Positions 8,601-17,958 are shown, counted from the first letter of the stretch. The stretch is 64,000 bases of DNA from Gracilimonas sp. (GCF_014762685.1 NZ_JABURM010000008.1:228901-292900); one strand, 5' to 3'. Program-made: numbers and translations. Notes: generated from the letters alone by a model not told the origin.

Positions 8601-11600
8601 AATCTTTTCCGAATATTACGCTTGCAGATATGGGCAGCCGGTTTGCGAATCTCAACAGCACTACCCCCGATGACATTGTACTCAGAAACCAAAGCGGTAC
8701 GCTCATCGACTCCTTAACCTATGCTCCAAGCTGGGGAGGAAGGGAGGTTTCACTGGAACGCCGAAGTATTGATGTCCCTCCATTGTTTCAGGAAAATTGG
8801 GGAGAAAGCCCCTCTGATAACTTCGCAACACCCGGTGCTCCGAATGAAATTCAACCCGATACTTCTCCGCCTGAAATTGCATCACTGACCGTATTAAATG
8901 ACAGTACCTTCCGGATGATCTTTTCAGAACGAATACAACCCGAACCAGCGGAAAATGAAGCCAATTACACACTATTGGAGCCCGAAGGACTTCCATCCGC
9001 TCCGCCCCTTTTAGAATCCGTGGAATTTCTGGCGCCGGATACCGTCATCATTTCATTCCAAAACGCTTTACATAAACAGGAACAGGGTAGTGAGTATGGG
9101 CTTATAACTGAAGGACAATTGGATATTTTCGGGAACGTGGCGTCTATCCTTGAAGACTCTTTTTTCCTGATCGACATCGCCCAAGCCGATTCCGGTGATG
9201 TAGTGATCAATGAATTTATATACGATCCCGGAGCTGAATTTTCTGAATTCATTGAACTGCATAATTCATCAGACAAAAATTTCGATCTTCGGGACTGGAC
9301 CTTCAATGACAATACCGGAACTCGTCTTGTTATTACGAATACCAGTGTTGAATTGGTAACGGGGTCCTATGTTATTTTAGCACCGGACAGTACGATTATC
9401 AGCTTATTCCCTGACCGACCGATCATTGTGATGGGAAATAAGTTTCCGGCTCTTAACAATGGCTCTGATGATATTGTGATCCGAGACCAAAGCGGCATAC
9501 TCATCGACTCCCTTACCTATTTCTCAGAATGGGGCGGGGATAAAGTTTCTTTGGAAAGACGATCCCCTGCTGCCCCCTCTTATTACCGGGAAAACTGGGG
9601 AGATTCACCTTCTAATGAACTCGCTACTCCGGGGGCGGCCAATCAGATTCAGCCTGATAACAACCCGCCGGAAATCATTAACGCTTTCACCACCTCTTCC
9701 GACTCCATCCAAATTACCTTTAGTGAACGTATTGATTCTGTATTGGCTAAGAACAAATCCAATTTTTCGATCTTGCCTGCAGTATCCATTGCAGAGATCG
9801 CTGAATTTTCAGGAAACACGGTGACTGTTGTGCTTGAGACATTCTTAACTGACGGAGAAACTTACACCCTCATCATTGAAAATCAGGCAGACATCTTTGG
9901 AAATGTTCAGGCTTCACTGACGGTGGAATTACAGTACATAGAATTTTCCACTGCCAATTTCGGAGATGTGATCATAAATGAGATTCTATATCGAAAAAAA
10001 AATGCGGATTCTGAAGAATTTGTTGAATTATACAATCGATCGGAAAGAAACTTTAATCTTGGCAACTGGACCTTATCTGATGCGAGGGGATCAACAACCT
10101 TACCGGAAGGTACTGAAATCAGAAGCGGAGAATACCTGATCCTGACCGGCCTCAAAAGCTTTGCCAGTGAAGTTCAAAATGGTGTTTACCTTCCGAGCTT
10201 CCCGTCCCTGAATGATGATGAAGACGCAGTGGTGATCCGAAATGAGGTAGGTATTTTAATTGACAGCCTGTTTTATAGTAACACCTGGGGGCAAAATGAA
10301 CGCGGAGTTTCCCTGGAACGTAAAGATCCTGAGTCTGCTTCGAACGATGCTTCAAACTGGGCCAGCAATATTTCAGAAATCGGAAACAGTGCCGGTTATC
10401 AAAGCTCGATCTTTGAGCCTGATGAAACTCCGCCGGAGATAATTTTTTCCAGGCTGCAATCGAACGGAACTATTTTTGTAGCCTTCAGCGAATTTGTAAA
10501 TATTGACAATGCCTCAGCCTTTATCAATGATCAGCCGGCTCCCATCATAAGTTACAGCGAGGCAAACGGTAATATCGTAATCTTAGAAAAGAGTGCATCA
10601 GGATCAGCTTCCGTTCAGGTAAAAGAAAAAATCAAAGAAAATGAACCGTTGCACCTTACCTTCAATAACATTACTGATATTCGGGGCAATGCAAACCAGG
10701 AACTGGCTGTTGAGGTTTCTCAGCCACTCGCTCCGGGCGCCGTTGTCATCAACGAGATCTTATATAATCCTTTGGCCAATTCGGATGATAATCTCCCCGA
10801 TCAAACAGAATATGTAGAGCTTTATAATCCTTCTGATTATGCTATATCACTGGAAGGATTTTATCTGCACGATGAGCTCGATGAAAATGGAGAAGTTCGA
10901 GCCTTGCTTCCTGTCTCCACTCATTATAAATGGATCCCTGCCAATGGATATGTGGTGGTTTATGCTGAAGACCAGGCCACAACGTTCAATGAAAGTCGGC
11001 TTGCTAAGTATTTTAAATTACAGGGAGAAAGTGATCAGTTTAAGGCTCGCATCAATCGCAGCAGCCTGAGCTTAACTAATTCTGATGATGCCGTTTATCT
11101 GGCTGACAGCACCGCGGCAATCATTGATTCTGTGTTTTATGATGAAAGCTGGCAAAATCCCAATCTCTATGATACCGACGGCGTAGCACTCGAACGTATC
11201 AATCCGGAAGGGCCGAGCAATGACAAATCAAACTGGAGCTCAAGCACGCGCGTAAACGGAGGGACCCCGGGGGAACAAAATTCTATCTTCCAGGAATCCG
11301 GAGCGGGTCCAGTAAACACAGGAATCACCTTCACTCCAAATCCCTTTTCCCCCGACGATGACGGCTTTGAAGACAACCTATTCATCAATTACAAGCTGGA
11401 TGAGTCGGATTACTTATTGCGCGTACATATTTTTGACCGATACGGAAGAAAGGTCCGTAAACTGGCAGATGGATTTCAGGCAGGCTTTGAGGGTTCGCTC
11501 ATCTGGGACGGACGTACCGACGACAATCGAAACAATCGCGTGGGAATTTACATTGTGCTCTTTGAGGCCTACAACAGTGCCATTGGCAAGAATGTGACCT

Positions 11601-11635
11601 TTAAGGAGACGGTAGTATTAGCTAGGAAATTTTAA
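5603..11635 (+). CDS. Giant secreted protein with six lamin-tail domains and an FlgD/CHU-like C-terminus
   Basis: The 2010-residue product starts with a signal peptide ending near AVAQT (residue 20). Residues ~25-215 resemble a laminin-G/ConA-like lectin domain. Six lamin-tail domains follow, each beginning GD(I/V)-x-INE(F/I), at about residues 312, 668, 931, 1198, 1454 and 1712, separated by Ig-like domains with (I/L)xFSE-type strands. The last ~100 residues (FTPNPFSPDDDGFEDN, then VHIFDRYGRKVRKL, ending KETVVLARKF) match the FlgD-Ig/gliding-motility C-terminal type used by type IX-secreted proteins. The role is probably surface adhesion or matrix binding. No enzymatic domain was seen. Domains 1 and 2 are near copies. 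Confidence 0.88.
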   Translation: MKKLLIVLLFTIPSIAVAQTANFEDDFSDKDISDWSGNNAHFTFIDESKNILLQQNAPDAGTSYLSIPSVDIEGYWEFFIRMEFAPSDGNKAEIYLMSDSSDFNGSLNGYKILAGEDGSNDVFRLFRIDSGSEASEIITGTTNISNGGDYRVKVTRDASGNWTLEVAEGYAGALAQEGTGTDSTYTAASHFGFKTIYTSTRSDLFAFDFKIDIPPIEITSVSPVSNTEIDIVFSHAFDSSTVESTDFTLNPGSINPQSVTHQTADTARITFSDPLSGGIHDLSVSGINNLSGETTLADTTLSFIIFDDYQPGDIIINEFMKDPPTGTAEYVELKNISGRYINLRDWQVGDNNSQTTIIESDFAILPDSFAVISADTSSLNTYYGNANYIQTSLPALNNGGDQVRIFDPTGTIADSLEYTSEWGGLDVSIERRDTSVSSTFRENWGDSPAGNFGTPGFANLVAEDTTAPAISELLVQNNQTILLVASERLETTSAETTGNYSLDQNPETGAVVPTIPAISSATQIAADTVELTLSSNLEEYDGNWILSADSLTDIFENTANDQAEFTFTNPFTIMEVSALSESEILFLFSDNIEFATVSTEDFTINGEVLAPSSNITQPETNQLIVNLPTSLPSGPNLAVVSNIESVNGWIIPQNTQAEFFVFDDYQSGDILINEFMKDPPTGAVEYVELKNISGKYLNLRDWRIGDNNSITSITGSDFVILPDSFTVISADTVALSIFFGEANYVQTSLPALNNSGDQIRLFDNNGTLADSLEYTSDWGGEDVAIERRDATVSSTFRENWGDSPAENFGTPGLTNLVAPDVTAPELLSIQRPADDQIQLSFSERLKESTARDSTNFTLSADGLSEPIPALQSATLATPSSITLQYEFDLPSEPSGTAYELSVANQTDIFGNTAVEIPLSFFVILYATADSADVFITEFMYSPATGFTDFIEIFNPTDSAYNLQDWTYNDNAGNARAISDSEFTLAPNSHAVLAPDSTIAKSFPNITLADMGSRFANLNSTTPDDIVLRNQSGTLIDSLTYAPSWGGREVSLERRSIDVPPLFQENWGESPSDNFATPGAPNEIQPDTSPPEIASLTVLNDSTFRMIFSERIQPEPAENEANYTLLEPEGLPSAPPLLESVEFLAPDTVIISFQNALHKQEQGSEYGLITEGQLDIFGNVASILEDSFFLIDIAQADSGDVVINEFIYDPGAEFSEFIELHNSSDKNFDLRDWTFNDNTGTRLVITNTSVELVTGSYVILAPDSTIISLFPDRPIIVMGNKFPALNNGSDDIVIRDQSGILIDSLTYFSEWGGDKVSLERRSPAAPSYYRENWGDSPSNELATPGAANQIQPDNNPPEIINAFTTSSDSIQITFSERIDSVLAKNKSNFSILPAVSIAEIAEFSGNTVTVVLETFLTDGETYTLIIENQADIFGNVQASLTVELQYIEFSTANFGDVIINEILYRKKNADSEEFVELYNRSERNFNLGNWTLSDARGSTTLPEGTEIRSGEYLILTGLKSFASEVQNGVYLPSFPSLNDDEDAVVIRNEVGILIDSLFYSNTWGQNERGVSLERKDPESASNDASNWASNISEIGNSAGYQSSIFEPDETPPEIIFSRLQSNGTIFVAFSEFVNIDNASAFINDQPAPIISYSEANGNIVILEKSASGSASVQVKEKIKENEPLHLTFNNITDIRGNANQELAVEVSQPLAPGAVVINEILYNPLANSDDNLPDQTEYVELYNPSDYAISLEGFYLHDELDENGEVRALLPVSTHYKWIPANGYVVVYAEDQATTFNESRLAKYFKLQGESDQFKARINRSSLSLTNSDDAVYLADSTAAIIDSVFYDESWQNPNLYDTDGVALERINPEGPSNDKSNWSSSTRVNGGTPGEQNSIFQESGAGPVNTGITFTPNPFSPDDDGFEDNLFINYKLDESDYLLRVHIFDRYGRKVRKLADGFQAGFEGSLIWDGRTDDNRNNRVGIYIVLFEAYNSAIGKNVTFKETVVLARKF
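6521..7005 (+). repeat. Duplicated lamin-tail domain, copy 1
   Basis: This 485-base block starts with gacgactatcag and is highly similar at the DNA level to 7589-8073. Long identical words include gaactcaaaaatatctccgg. It covers the first lamin-tail domain and points to a fairly recent internal duplication with an offset of 1068 bases (356 codons). Confidence 0.8.
7589..8073 (+). repeat. Duplicated lamin-tail domain, copy 2
   Basis: This is the second copy of the block at 6521-7005, offset by 1068 bases. Differences are mostly third-position changes, which suggests selection on the protein after duplication. Domains 3 to 6 are far more diverged. Confidence 0.8.
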
Positions 11636-11700
11636 ATGTTGAATTATGAATGTTAAATGTCTCAGGTCATTTAACATTCATAATTTATAATTCAACATTT
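11633..11700. terminator. Word-repeat hairpin between convergent genes, overlapping both stops
   Basis: The inner stem ttatgaatgttaaatg (11644-11659) pairs perfectly with 11668-11683. The outer stem aaatgttgaatta (11634-11646) pairs with 11688-11700. The right side has about 7 extra bases. The lamin-tail gene stop (11633-11635) abuts the left arm. The TonB receptor stop (11685-11687) and its last codons lie inside the right arm. The element is A+T rich and built from the word aatgttgaat/aatgttaaat. Confidence 0.75.
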
Positions 11701-13760
11701 ACCTTCACCCCTCCAAACCAGTTTCTCGGTGCAGCAGGCTGGTAGTAACGGCCTCCAAAGGCATTCAGGTCATTTCCGAGACTGTATTTTTCGTCAAGCA
11801 GATTATCAATTCCCATAAAAAGATCAAGAATCAGGTTATCCAGTATTTCTTTTTGAAATCCTATTTTTGATTGAATCAAATGATAAGAATCTGAATACAC
11901 CGTATTGGCATCATTCAATGGGATTTCATCTGTGAAGTTGTATGATAAGGAACCGTAAAGTCCTGCCTCTGTTTTTGCATTTAATGTAGACACGAAGATA
12001 TGCGGAGCGACTCCCGTCAGTTTATTTCCGGAAAAATCTTCTCCTTCCTTTTGGTAATCTTTGAACTCAAAGTCATGATAGGTGTATGAAACGGTCCAAT
12101 CCAATTTCTGTAAAAAAGCACTGTTATTTCGGATGACCGCCCAATCTATTGCAGTCTCAATCCCATATTGATCGGTGCTTCCGGTATTTTCAAATATAAC
12201 CGTTGAATTTCGGTCGGATGGCTGTTGAACGATAGTTTCATCCAGCTTGAAATAAAAAGCGGTGATATCATAGGAAAGCCTTGGCCCGATTAATGTTCCT
12301 CGTGTCCCTGCTTCATAATTTGTTCCCTGTTCTGCTTCCAAATCCAGAGCGATGCTGCCTTCATTGGTTCTGAACTCCTCTATGGTTGGGGGTGAAAATC
12401 CATAACTCACGCTTCCGTATACGGATAGCGCCGGCGAGAATTTCTTCACTAACCCTATACGCGGTATGATCTCCGGCTCGAAGGTTTTCTCAGCTAACCC
12501 GGGCACATCTCCTTGCAGGTTCGTCACCAAACGATTCAGCCTATATTCGAGACGGTTATAACTCAACCCGGCTGTGACATAAAATTCATTGGGCAAGTCA
12601 ATTTCCGTATTCAAAAATACCAGGGATGAATGGATCTTGATTTCGTCATCAAAATTAAGAGCTCCAACCTGACTGCTGTCATTTTCAAAATTTCGGGCGG
12701 CATAGTTAGCAGATTGCAATTCCCCACCTACGGTAAATCTTGTACGCACTTCCCCGATATTCGTATCAAAATAGAAACGGGTTCTTCCGCCCCCTGATTT
12801 TCGGCTATCCTTTTTATAGTCCAGATTAAAGGGATTTTCGAATGCACTGAAGGTTCCATACAGAGTAGTCAGATTTGAAATGTTATCCGAAATTTGCAAA
12901 TCATGGCTTATTCCCGCTAAAAAAGTCTGTTGATCAATACTTGCATTCGCTTCAACACTCCCCAAGGCAAATGGATTTCCCTGCCGGGCCTGACTCGGAT
13001 CTGCGTCAAACTGCTCTTTGGTTAACGGCCCCGGTATCCCATAATGCAGATCAGAATATAAAAAACTGGTTTTGACGATCTGTTTATCATTCAGCTGAAA
13101 ACGCCCGGACAGCTCAGCAGTTTCCCGATTGAAAAAGGATTGTTGCCGGTATCCATCCGACTGCTGGTCTGAATAATTGAACCGAAAGTTTCCGCCTTCA
13201 AACTGAGATTGGGCATAGGCGCTATAGCGCTGGAGTCCATATGAGCCGAACTGGATTCCGGCACCCACCTCATCCTCTTCCGACTGACGGCTGTCAAGCA
13301 ATAAAACCCCGCCGTTCCCCGCTCCATAAATACTGCCTGCCGGACCTTTAATCACTTCCACTTCCTGCATATTAATTACATCCAGTAAGTTCAGCGGCGT
13401 ACTTCCCGAAGGTTCGGTGAATGGAATATCATTCCAGTAAATTTTCACGTTTCTGACCCCAAAGGGTGAGCGGAGAGAGCTTCCACGAATAGCCACCCGG
13501 TAACTTCCGGGAGCCCGCTGTTCGATCCTTACACCGGGCACAGTGTTTAATCCATACAAAAGAGAACCCTCATCGAACCCGGTGATTCGCTCAGGCTCAA
13601 CATTAGCGATCGCACCGGGTGATTCCATCACACTGCGATTGCCTTCATAACCCACCACCACCACCTCACCCAAATCTCCCTTAAGGGTATCGGGTTGCTG
13701 GGCTAAAAGATAACCTTGGGATATTAAGACGAATAAAAAAAATGCCGATATTTTGTTCAT
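11685..13760 (-). CDS. TonB-dependent outer-membrane receptor
   Basis: The 691-residue protein begins MNKISAFFLFVLISQGYLLAQ, a signal peptide. It has a plug domain (GNRSVMESPGAIANVEPERI through VNMQEVEVIKGPAGSIYGAGNGGVLLL) and then a long beta-barrel ending PAAPRNWFGGVKVNVEL. No N-terminal CarboxypepD-like domain and no SusD partner are adjacent, so a glycan SusCD role is unlikely. A siderophore, vitamin or metal-chelate ligand is more probable, but it cannot be read from sequence. The ATG at 13760 starts the signal peptide, and the ATG five codons upstream is less likely. The final codons lie in the shared hairpin with the lamin-tail gene. Confidence 0.9.
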   Translation of the reverse strand: MNKISAFFLFVLISQGYLLAQQPDTLKGDLGEVVVVGYEGNRSVMESPGAIANVEPERITGFDEGSLLYGLNTVPGVRIEQRAPGSYRVAIRGSSLRSPFGVRNVKIYWNDIPFTEPSGSTPLNLLDVINMQEVEVIKGPAGSIYGAGNGGVLLLDSRQSEEDEVGAGIQFGSYGLQRYSAYAQSQFEGGNFRFNYSDQQSDGYRQQSFFNRETAELSGRFQLNDKQIVKTSFLYSDLHYGIPGPLTKEQFDADPSQARQGNPFALGSVEANASIDQQTFLAGISHDLQISDNISNLTTLYGTFSAFENPFNLDYKKDSRKSGGGRTRFYFDTNIGEVRTRFTVGGELQSANYAARNFENDSSQVGALNFDDEIKIHSSLVFLNTEIDLPNEFYVTAGLSYNRLEYRLNRLVTNLQGDVPGLAEKTFEPEIIPRIGLVKKFSPALSVYGSVSYGFSPPTIEEFRTNEGSIALDLEAEQGTNYEAGTRGTLIGPRLSYDITAFYFKLDETIVQQPSDRNSTVIFENTGSTDQYGIETAIDWAVIRNNSAFLQKLDWTVSYTYHDFEFKDYQKEGEDFSGNKLTGVAPHIFVSTLNAKTEAGLYGSLSYNFTDEIPLNDANTVYSDSYHLIQSKIGFQKEILDNLILDLFMGIDNLLDEKYSLGNDLNAFGGRYYQPAAPRNWFGGVKVNVEL

Positions 13761-13841
13761 GGGAACAAAGTACAAATCTTGAATTAAGTTTTAAGAAATG
13801 AATACCTTCCTTTAACAAATAATTCCATACTTATTAATCTT

Positions 13842-14651
13842 TTGCAAAATCTAAAAAACGCACCTATTGGCATTTTTGATTCCGGTATTGGCGGATTGAC
13901 CGTAGCCAAAGCCGTAATTGAAGCCCTGCCTAATGAAGACATCATCTATTTCGGGGATACCGCACGGGTACCCTACGGAATTAAATCAGAAGAAACGATA
14001 CGTACCTATGCGCTTCAAATCACAAATTTTCTTCTGAAAAAAAAGGTGAAAATGATCCTGATTGCCTGTAATACGGTTTCAGCATCAGCAAAAGAGGAAA
14101 TCATCCGGGCTGCCGGAGATATTCCGGTGTTGGATGTAATTTCAGCCGGATCCCGTAATGCAGTTTCTCTCCCAAATCATAGACATGTTGGAGTAATAGG
14201 GACTCTGGCTACCGTAAACTCCAACGCCTACCCGGAAGCCATTCATGCTTTTGATCCCACAATCAAAATAAGCCAACAGGCTTGCCCGCTGTTAGTCCCT
14301 TTAGCTGAAGAAGGCTGGATTGATAATGAAGTGGCAAAACAAACCCTTCATTATTACCTGGATGAATTTGATGAAAGTGGAATTCAGTCGCTGATTTTAG
14401 GATGCACACATTATCCTCTTTTTAAAGAAGTGATTCCCAAGGTGCTCAAAAACGGGAATATTGAAATTATTGATTCAGCTGAATCCATTGCAGCATCGGC
14501 CAAGACAAAATTAGAAGAACTGGATTTGCTAAATCAAACCGGCGGGGATTTCCAATGTTTTGTAAGCGACCGTCCGCAGCGCTTCCACGAATTGGCGGAG
14601 CGGTTTTTAGGAAAAAGCCTGAACGGAGTCGAAGTAGTGAATTTAGATTAA
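13842..14651 (+). CDS. murI: Glutamate racemase
   Basis: The 269-residue enzyme interconverts L- and D-glutamate for peptidoglycan. Both catalytic cysteines are present: Cys76 in ACNT and Cys188 in GCTH. The N-terminus IGIFDSGIGGLTV and the substrate loop GDTARVPYG are typical. The start is TTG at 13842, and no ATG gives a full N-terminus, so low-efficiency initiation is likely. The gene is divergent from the TonB receptor and convergent with the CaCA exchanger. Confidence 0.95.
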   Translation: MQNLKNAPIGIFDSGIGGLTVAKAVIEALPNEDIIYFGDTARVPYGIKSEETIRTYALQITNFLLKKKVKMILIACNTVSASAKEEIIRAAGDIPVLDVISAGSRNAVSLPNHRHVGVIGTLATVNSNAYPEAIHAFDPTIKISQQACPLLVPLAEEGWIDNEVAKQTLHYYLDEFDESGIQSLILGCTHYPLFKEVIPKVLKNGNIEIIDSAESIAASAKTKLEELDLLNQTGGDFQCFVSDRPQRFHELAERFLGKSLNGVEVVNLD

Positions 14652-14723
14652 AGCTCCCAGCTGTCAGACTTCAGCCGTCAGTTTTTTTGTTGACCAGAAA
14701 AGCTGACGGCTGATGGCTAATTT
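14652..14723. terminator. Word-repeat hairpin (agctgac family) after murI
   Basis: A perfect 11-bp stem, tcagccgtcag (14671-14681) with ctgacggctga (14703-14713), is preceded by agctgtcagact and followed by tggct, extending the word agctga(c/t). A T-run lies in the loop. It separates convergent murI and the CaCA gene and probably terminates both. The same word family occurs inside the methyltransferase gene at 22564-22595. Confidence 0.65.
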
Positions 14724-15671
14724 TTACATAAAATAGCCGGCGGAAAAGAAAATAATATATAGGATTATCAAGACAATGCCGGCCCAGCGCGGGATTTTTT
14801 TGCGCATCATGAAAAATGATATCATGATAAGCGTAACCATACAAAAAGGAAGATAGAATCTCATAACCTGATCACTCACTGGCACGGGCTGGACAATGGC
14901 AATGATTCCGGCATTGAACAAAAAGAAGGCTAAGACAGAGCCAACCACATTCCCAAAACTTATCTCTGGCCTGCCTTTCAATGCTGCCGGCAATTCTTTC
15001 CCCAGTTCTTCAATACTTACCAGCAAGGCCAAAATCGTCATACCAAAAACGGTATCTGATAAGCCGAGATTTGCAATGATGGTTTCAGAAGCCTTGACCA
15101 ACATCGCACTCCCGGCAATAATGGCGATCAACGAGATCAGGAGAAGTCCCAGCGATTTCCACCTGTTAAGCTCCTCTTTTTTTTCAAGAGTTTCAGCAAC
15201 TTCCCCGGTAGATTTAATGTCGAATCCACCTTTGCTTAGTCTCAGGAGTTGGAGAATAGAGAGTACAAATGCAAAAAGTAAAATTACTCCATCTATTCGT
15301 GAAAGCTGCCCATCATTCCCCAATAAACCCAGAAGAAACACAGCGAGAATAGGAATTAAAAGAATTCGCTTAGGTACTTCTTCAAATTCCATCGGAACAA
15401 ATAAAAGTGTTATACCAAAGGCAAGGGCTATAGCGACCATGGCCGCGCCAATGATAGACCCTAAGGCAATACCTGCCACTCCTTCAAAAGAAGCCACTGC
15501 CCCCAAGGCAAGGTTTTCAGGATCAAAACCAATAAAGATAACACTGACCAGAAATGAGGAAATACCAAAACCCAAAGATGTTCCCACAGCCCCTTCGACA
15601 AGCTTTTCGGCAAAATAAATTACCAGTCCAAGCCCGGCAACAAAGAGTATTATGGAAATAAATATATGCAT
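14724..15671 (-). CDS. CaCA-family sodium/calcium exchanger-like membrane protein
   Basis: The 315-residue protein has about ten membrane segments arranged as two homologous halves. The first half carries GTSLGFGISSFLVSVIFIG and the second FGMTILALLVSIEELGKELPAA, which sit where the alpha-1 and alpha-2 ion-binding repeats lie in Na+/Ca2+ exchangers. The alpha repeats deviate from the usual GTS-x-PE motif (DPENLALGA in repeat 1, EELGKELPA in repeat 2). Ion preference (Ca2+, another cation, or Na+/H+ coupling) is therefore uncertain. It is a single gene. Confidence 0.8.
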   Translation of the reverse strand: MHIFISIILFVAGLGLVIYFAEKLVEGAVGTSLGFGISSFLVSVIFIGFDPENLALGAVASFEGVAGIALGSIIGAAMVAIALAFGITLLFVPMEFEEVPKRILLIPILAVFLLGLLGNDGQLSRIDGVILLFAFVLSILQLLRLSKGGFDIKSTGEVAETLEKKEELNRWKSLGLLLISLIAIIAGSAMLVKASETIIANLGLSDTVFGMTILALLVSIEELGKELPAALKGRPEISFGNVVGSVLAFFLFNAGIIAIVQPVPVSDQVMRFYLPFCMVTLIMISFFMMRKKIPRWAGIVLIILYIIFFSAGYFM

Positions 15672-15906
15672 GCGTTGTCATTCTCTTTTCCAGTTATGAC
15701 TTACAACATTACCTCGCTCCCAACCATTAAATGTTATAAGTTCTGGAAGGACGAAAGCAAATAGCCCCTGACTTGCAGGGTAACATTCCCAACCGGCATG
15801 AAGAATCCCGAAGGGATGGCATACAACAAACCATCTTGCATCATCCTGCTGGGATTTATCTCGTTCCCAATGTCTTCGTTGGAATGCTTTGGGGGAACCT
15901 CCCTGC
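15672..15906. repeat. Intergenic stretch with degenerate dispersed repeats
   Basis: No gene is supported. It contains aatcccgaagggatggcat (15804-15822) and a hairpin related to the one at 1727-1748: ttcccaa then tgtcttcg then ttggaa (15865-15884), with the same flanks (cg before, tgc after, in the inverted copy). It lies upstream of the CaCA gene and downstream of the OPT transporter gene, both on the minus strand. Confidence 0.45.
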
Positions 15907-17958
15907 TTAATCTCCTTTCTTAATAGCTACTTTGTACAGCCATATCATGAAGAAAATTGCAGCGCCAACACCCAGGGTGCTTGTGAGCCATTCAAAGCCT
16001 TCCGGCATAATGCGGAGAGCATCGGTGCTTTCAAAAAAGGCAAAAGGAATGGCAAGAATAATTCCGATTAAAGCCTCACCCGTTATCAACCCGGATGAAA
16101 ATAACAGTCCCTTGCGCTCGGCATTCGTTTCTGCTTCTTCCTCACTTTCCCCGGCATTTTTGGCTCTTCTCCGTACCACTTTTGCAGCTGTCCATGCAAT
16201 CATACCTCCTAAGAAAATGGGGACAGAAAGTTCTACGGGCAAATAAATTCCAACTGCAACAGCCAATACCGGCGTTCTGAACTCAGTGCCTTTTCGTTTC
16301 AGGATTTGATCCAAAATGATGATAGCCACCGCAATCAAACCGCCAATAATAATCATGGCCCATTCCAGGTTCCGGGCAAATACCCCTTCCGCCACGGATT
16401 GCATCAAAGTAGCCTGGGGAGCTGTCAACATCTCAGAAGGATTCATCCCTTCTCTCGGAAAAACACCGCCCAAACCGTATGCATTAAAAAGGAGACTCAA
16501 AATAGGTGCAATCACCAAAGCAGCGGCAACCACTCCGACTACCTGCATAATTTGTTGCTTGTAAGGGGTGGCTCCTACAATCTGTCCGGCTTTCAAATCC
16601 TGTAAGTTATCACCGGCAAGTGCGGCAGCACAAGCAATCATAGCTCCCACAATAATAGCAGCGGCAGCGGCTGTGGTGGCTTTTTCCATATCAGCGGCAA
16701 AATCTACTTGTCCGCCCAAAATGGCGAGTAAACACAATGAAGTGGCTAACACCGTGGCGATGGTTACACCGGAAATAGGGTTATTCGAAGAACCCACCAA
16801 ACCGGCCATATATCCCGCAACGGAGGAGAATAAAAATCCTGCAAACAACGAAAATACCACTCCAAACGTAATGGCCGTCCAGTATGCCCCGGTGCTTACT
16901 GCCAGGTGCTCAATATCAATCACATACATAAAGACAATGAAAATGGGAATGGAAAGACCAATGACACCCCAAACCACAATATTAATGGGCGTATCCAATT
17001 CAGTGCGCGGCACATTTCCGGAACCATTGCTTTTCAGTTCTTTAACCGCAGCCATAGATGACTTAATACCATCTACCAGTGGTTTGGCCAGTGAAATCAA
17101 AGCCCAAACTCCACCGACAACCATCGCCCCCACACCCAGGTACCGGATTTTTTGGCTCCATATCGCAAGAGCCGCATCATAGCCTTCGGCCGCCCCTACA
17201 ATAGCCGAAATTTCTTCGGGACTGCTTACCGCCATATAAATTGGAATACCGAACAGCCAGGATATGAGTCCTCCCGCAAAAATAAGTACGGCGATATTCA
17301 ACCCTACAATATAACCAACAGCCAAAAGGGCTACGGAGAGATCAGCTCCAATCCCAAAAATGGATTTCCCGGTAGTCACCGAACCGCCAACAGAACCTGA
17401 AAAAAGCTTCAACCCGGTCTGACTCAGCTTGAACAATGCCGCAGCTAAACCGGCCTGAATGATCGTCTTGACTCCCTTCCCGCCTTCGGTCCCGGCTTTC
17501 AAAACCTCACCGGTAGCAACTCCTTCCGGAAATTGAAGATCACTCTCTACAATTAAAGCTCTTCGGAGGGGAATCGTGAACAAAACTCCTAGTATCCCGC
17601 CAAACATGGCGATAGCCGTGGTTTCCACGAAAGGAAAATCCAGCCAGTATTTGAGTAAAATAAGTGCCGGGAGCGTAAAGATAACTCCTGCCGCCAGCGA
17701 CTCTCCCGCCGATGCCGCCGTTTGTACAATATTGTTCTCCAGGATGTTAGATTCCTTGAAGAGCCTCAACACCGCCATGGAAATAACCGCTGCGGGGATA
17801 GATGCGGAAACGGTCATCCCAACTTTAAGTCCCAGGTAGGCATTAGCCCCTGCCAGGATAGCGGATAACAAAAATCCAAGAATTACAGCTTTGACGGTAA
17901 TTTGCGGAAGATCGTCTTCCGCAGAAACAAAGGGAGTGAATGTTGTTTTCTTACTCAT
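15907..17958 (-). CDS. OPT family oligopeptide transporter
   Basis: This 683-residue, very hydrophobic protein has about 14-16 membrane segments. The N-terminal block (SAILAGANAYLGLKVGMTVSASIPAAVISM) and AASAGESLAAGVIFTLPALI are hallmarks of prokaryotic OPT transporters. FPEGVATGEVL lies near residue 145. They are proton-coupled importers of short peptides or metal chelates. Substrate cannot be assigned. It is monocistronic and divergent from the DUF6265-like gene. The amino-acid composition explains several long antisense ORFs, which were discarded. Confidence 0.92.
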   Translation of the reverse strand: MSKKTTFTPFVSAEDDLPQITVKAVILGFLLSAILAGANAYLGLKVGMTVSASIPAAVISMAVLRLFKESNILENNIVQTAASAGESLAAGVIFTLPALILLKYWLDFPFVETTAIAMFGGILGVLFTIPLRRALIVESDLQFPEGVATGEVLKAGTEGGKGVKTIIQAGLAAALFKLSQTGLKLFSGSVGGSVTTGKSIFGIGADLSVALLAVGYIVGLNIAVLIFAGGLISWLFGIPIYMAVSSPEEISAIVGAAEGYDAALAIWSQKIRYLGVGAMVVGGVWALISLAKPLVDGIKSSMAAVKELKSNGSGNVPRTELDTPINIVVWGVIGLSIPIFIVFMYVIDIEHLAVSTGAYWTAITFGVVFSLFAGFLFSSVAGYMAGLVGSSNNPISGVTIATVLATSLCLLAILGGQVDFAADMEKATTAAAAAIIVGAMIACAAALAGDNLQDLKAGQIVGATPYKQQIMQVVGVVAAALVIAPILSLLFNAYGLGGVFPREGMNPSEMLTAPQATLMQSVAEGVFARNLEWAMIIIGGLIAVAIIILDQILKRKGTEFRTPVLAVAVGIYLPVELSVPIFLGGMIAWTAAKVVRRRAKNAGESEEEAETNAERKGLLFSSGLITGEALIGIILAIPFAFFESTDALRIMPEGFEWLTSTLGVGAAIFFMIWLYKVAIKKGD

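Noticed and set aside
14896..15618. 240-codon plus-strand ORF opposite the CaCA exchanger
   Set aside because: It is an antisense shadow of a hydrophobic membrane protein gene. Composition is Ser/Pro/Lys rich with no motif.
16568..17182. 204-codon plus-strand ORF opposite the OPT transporter
   Set aside because: It is an antisense shadow. The OPT family signature on the minus strand is unambiguous.
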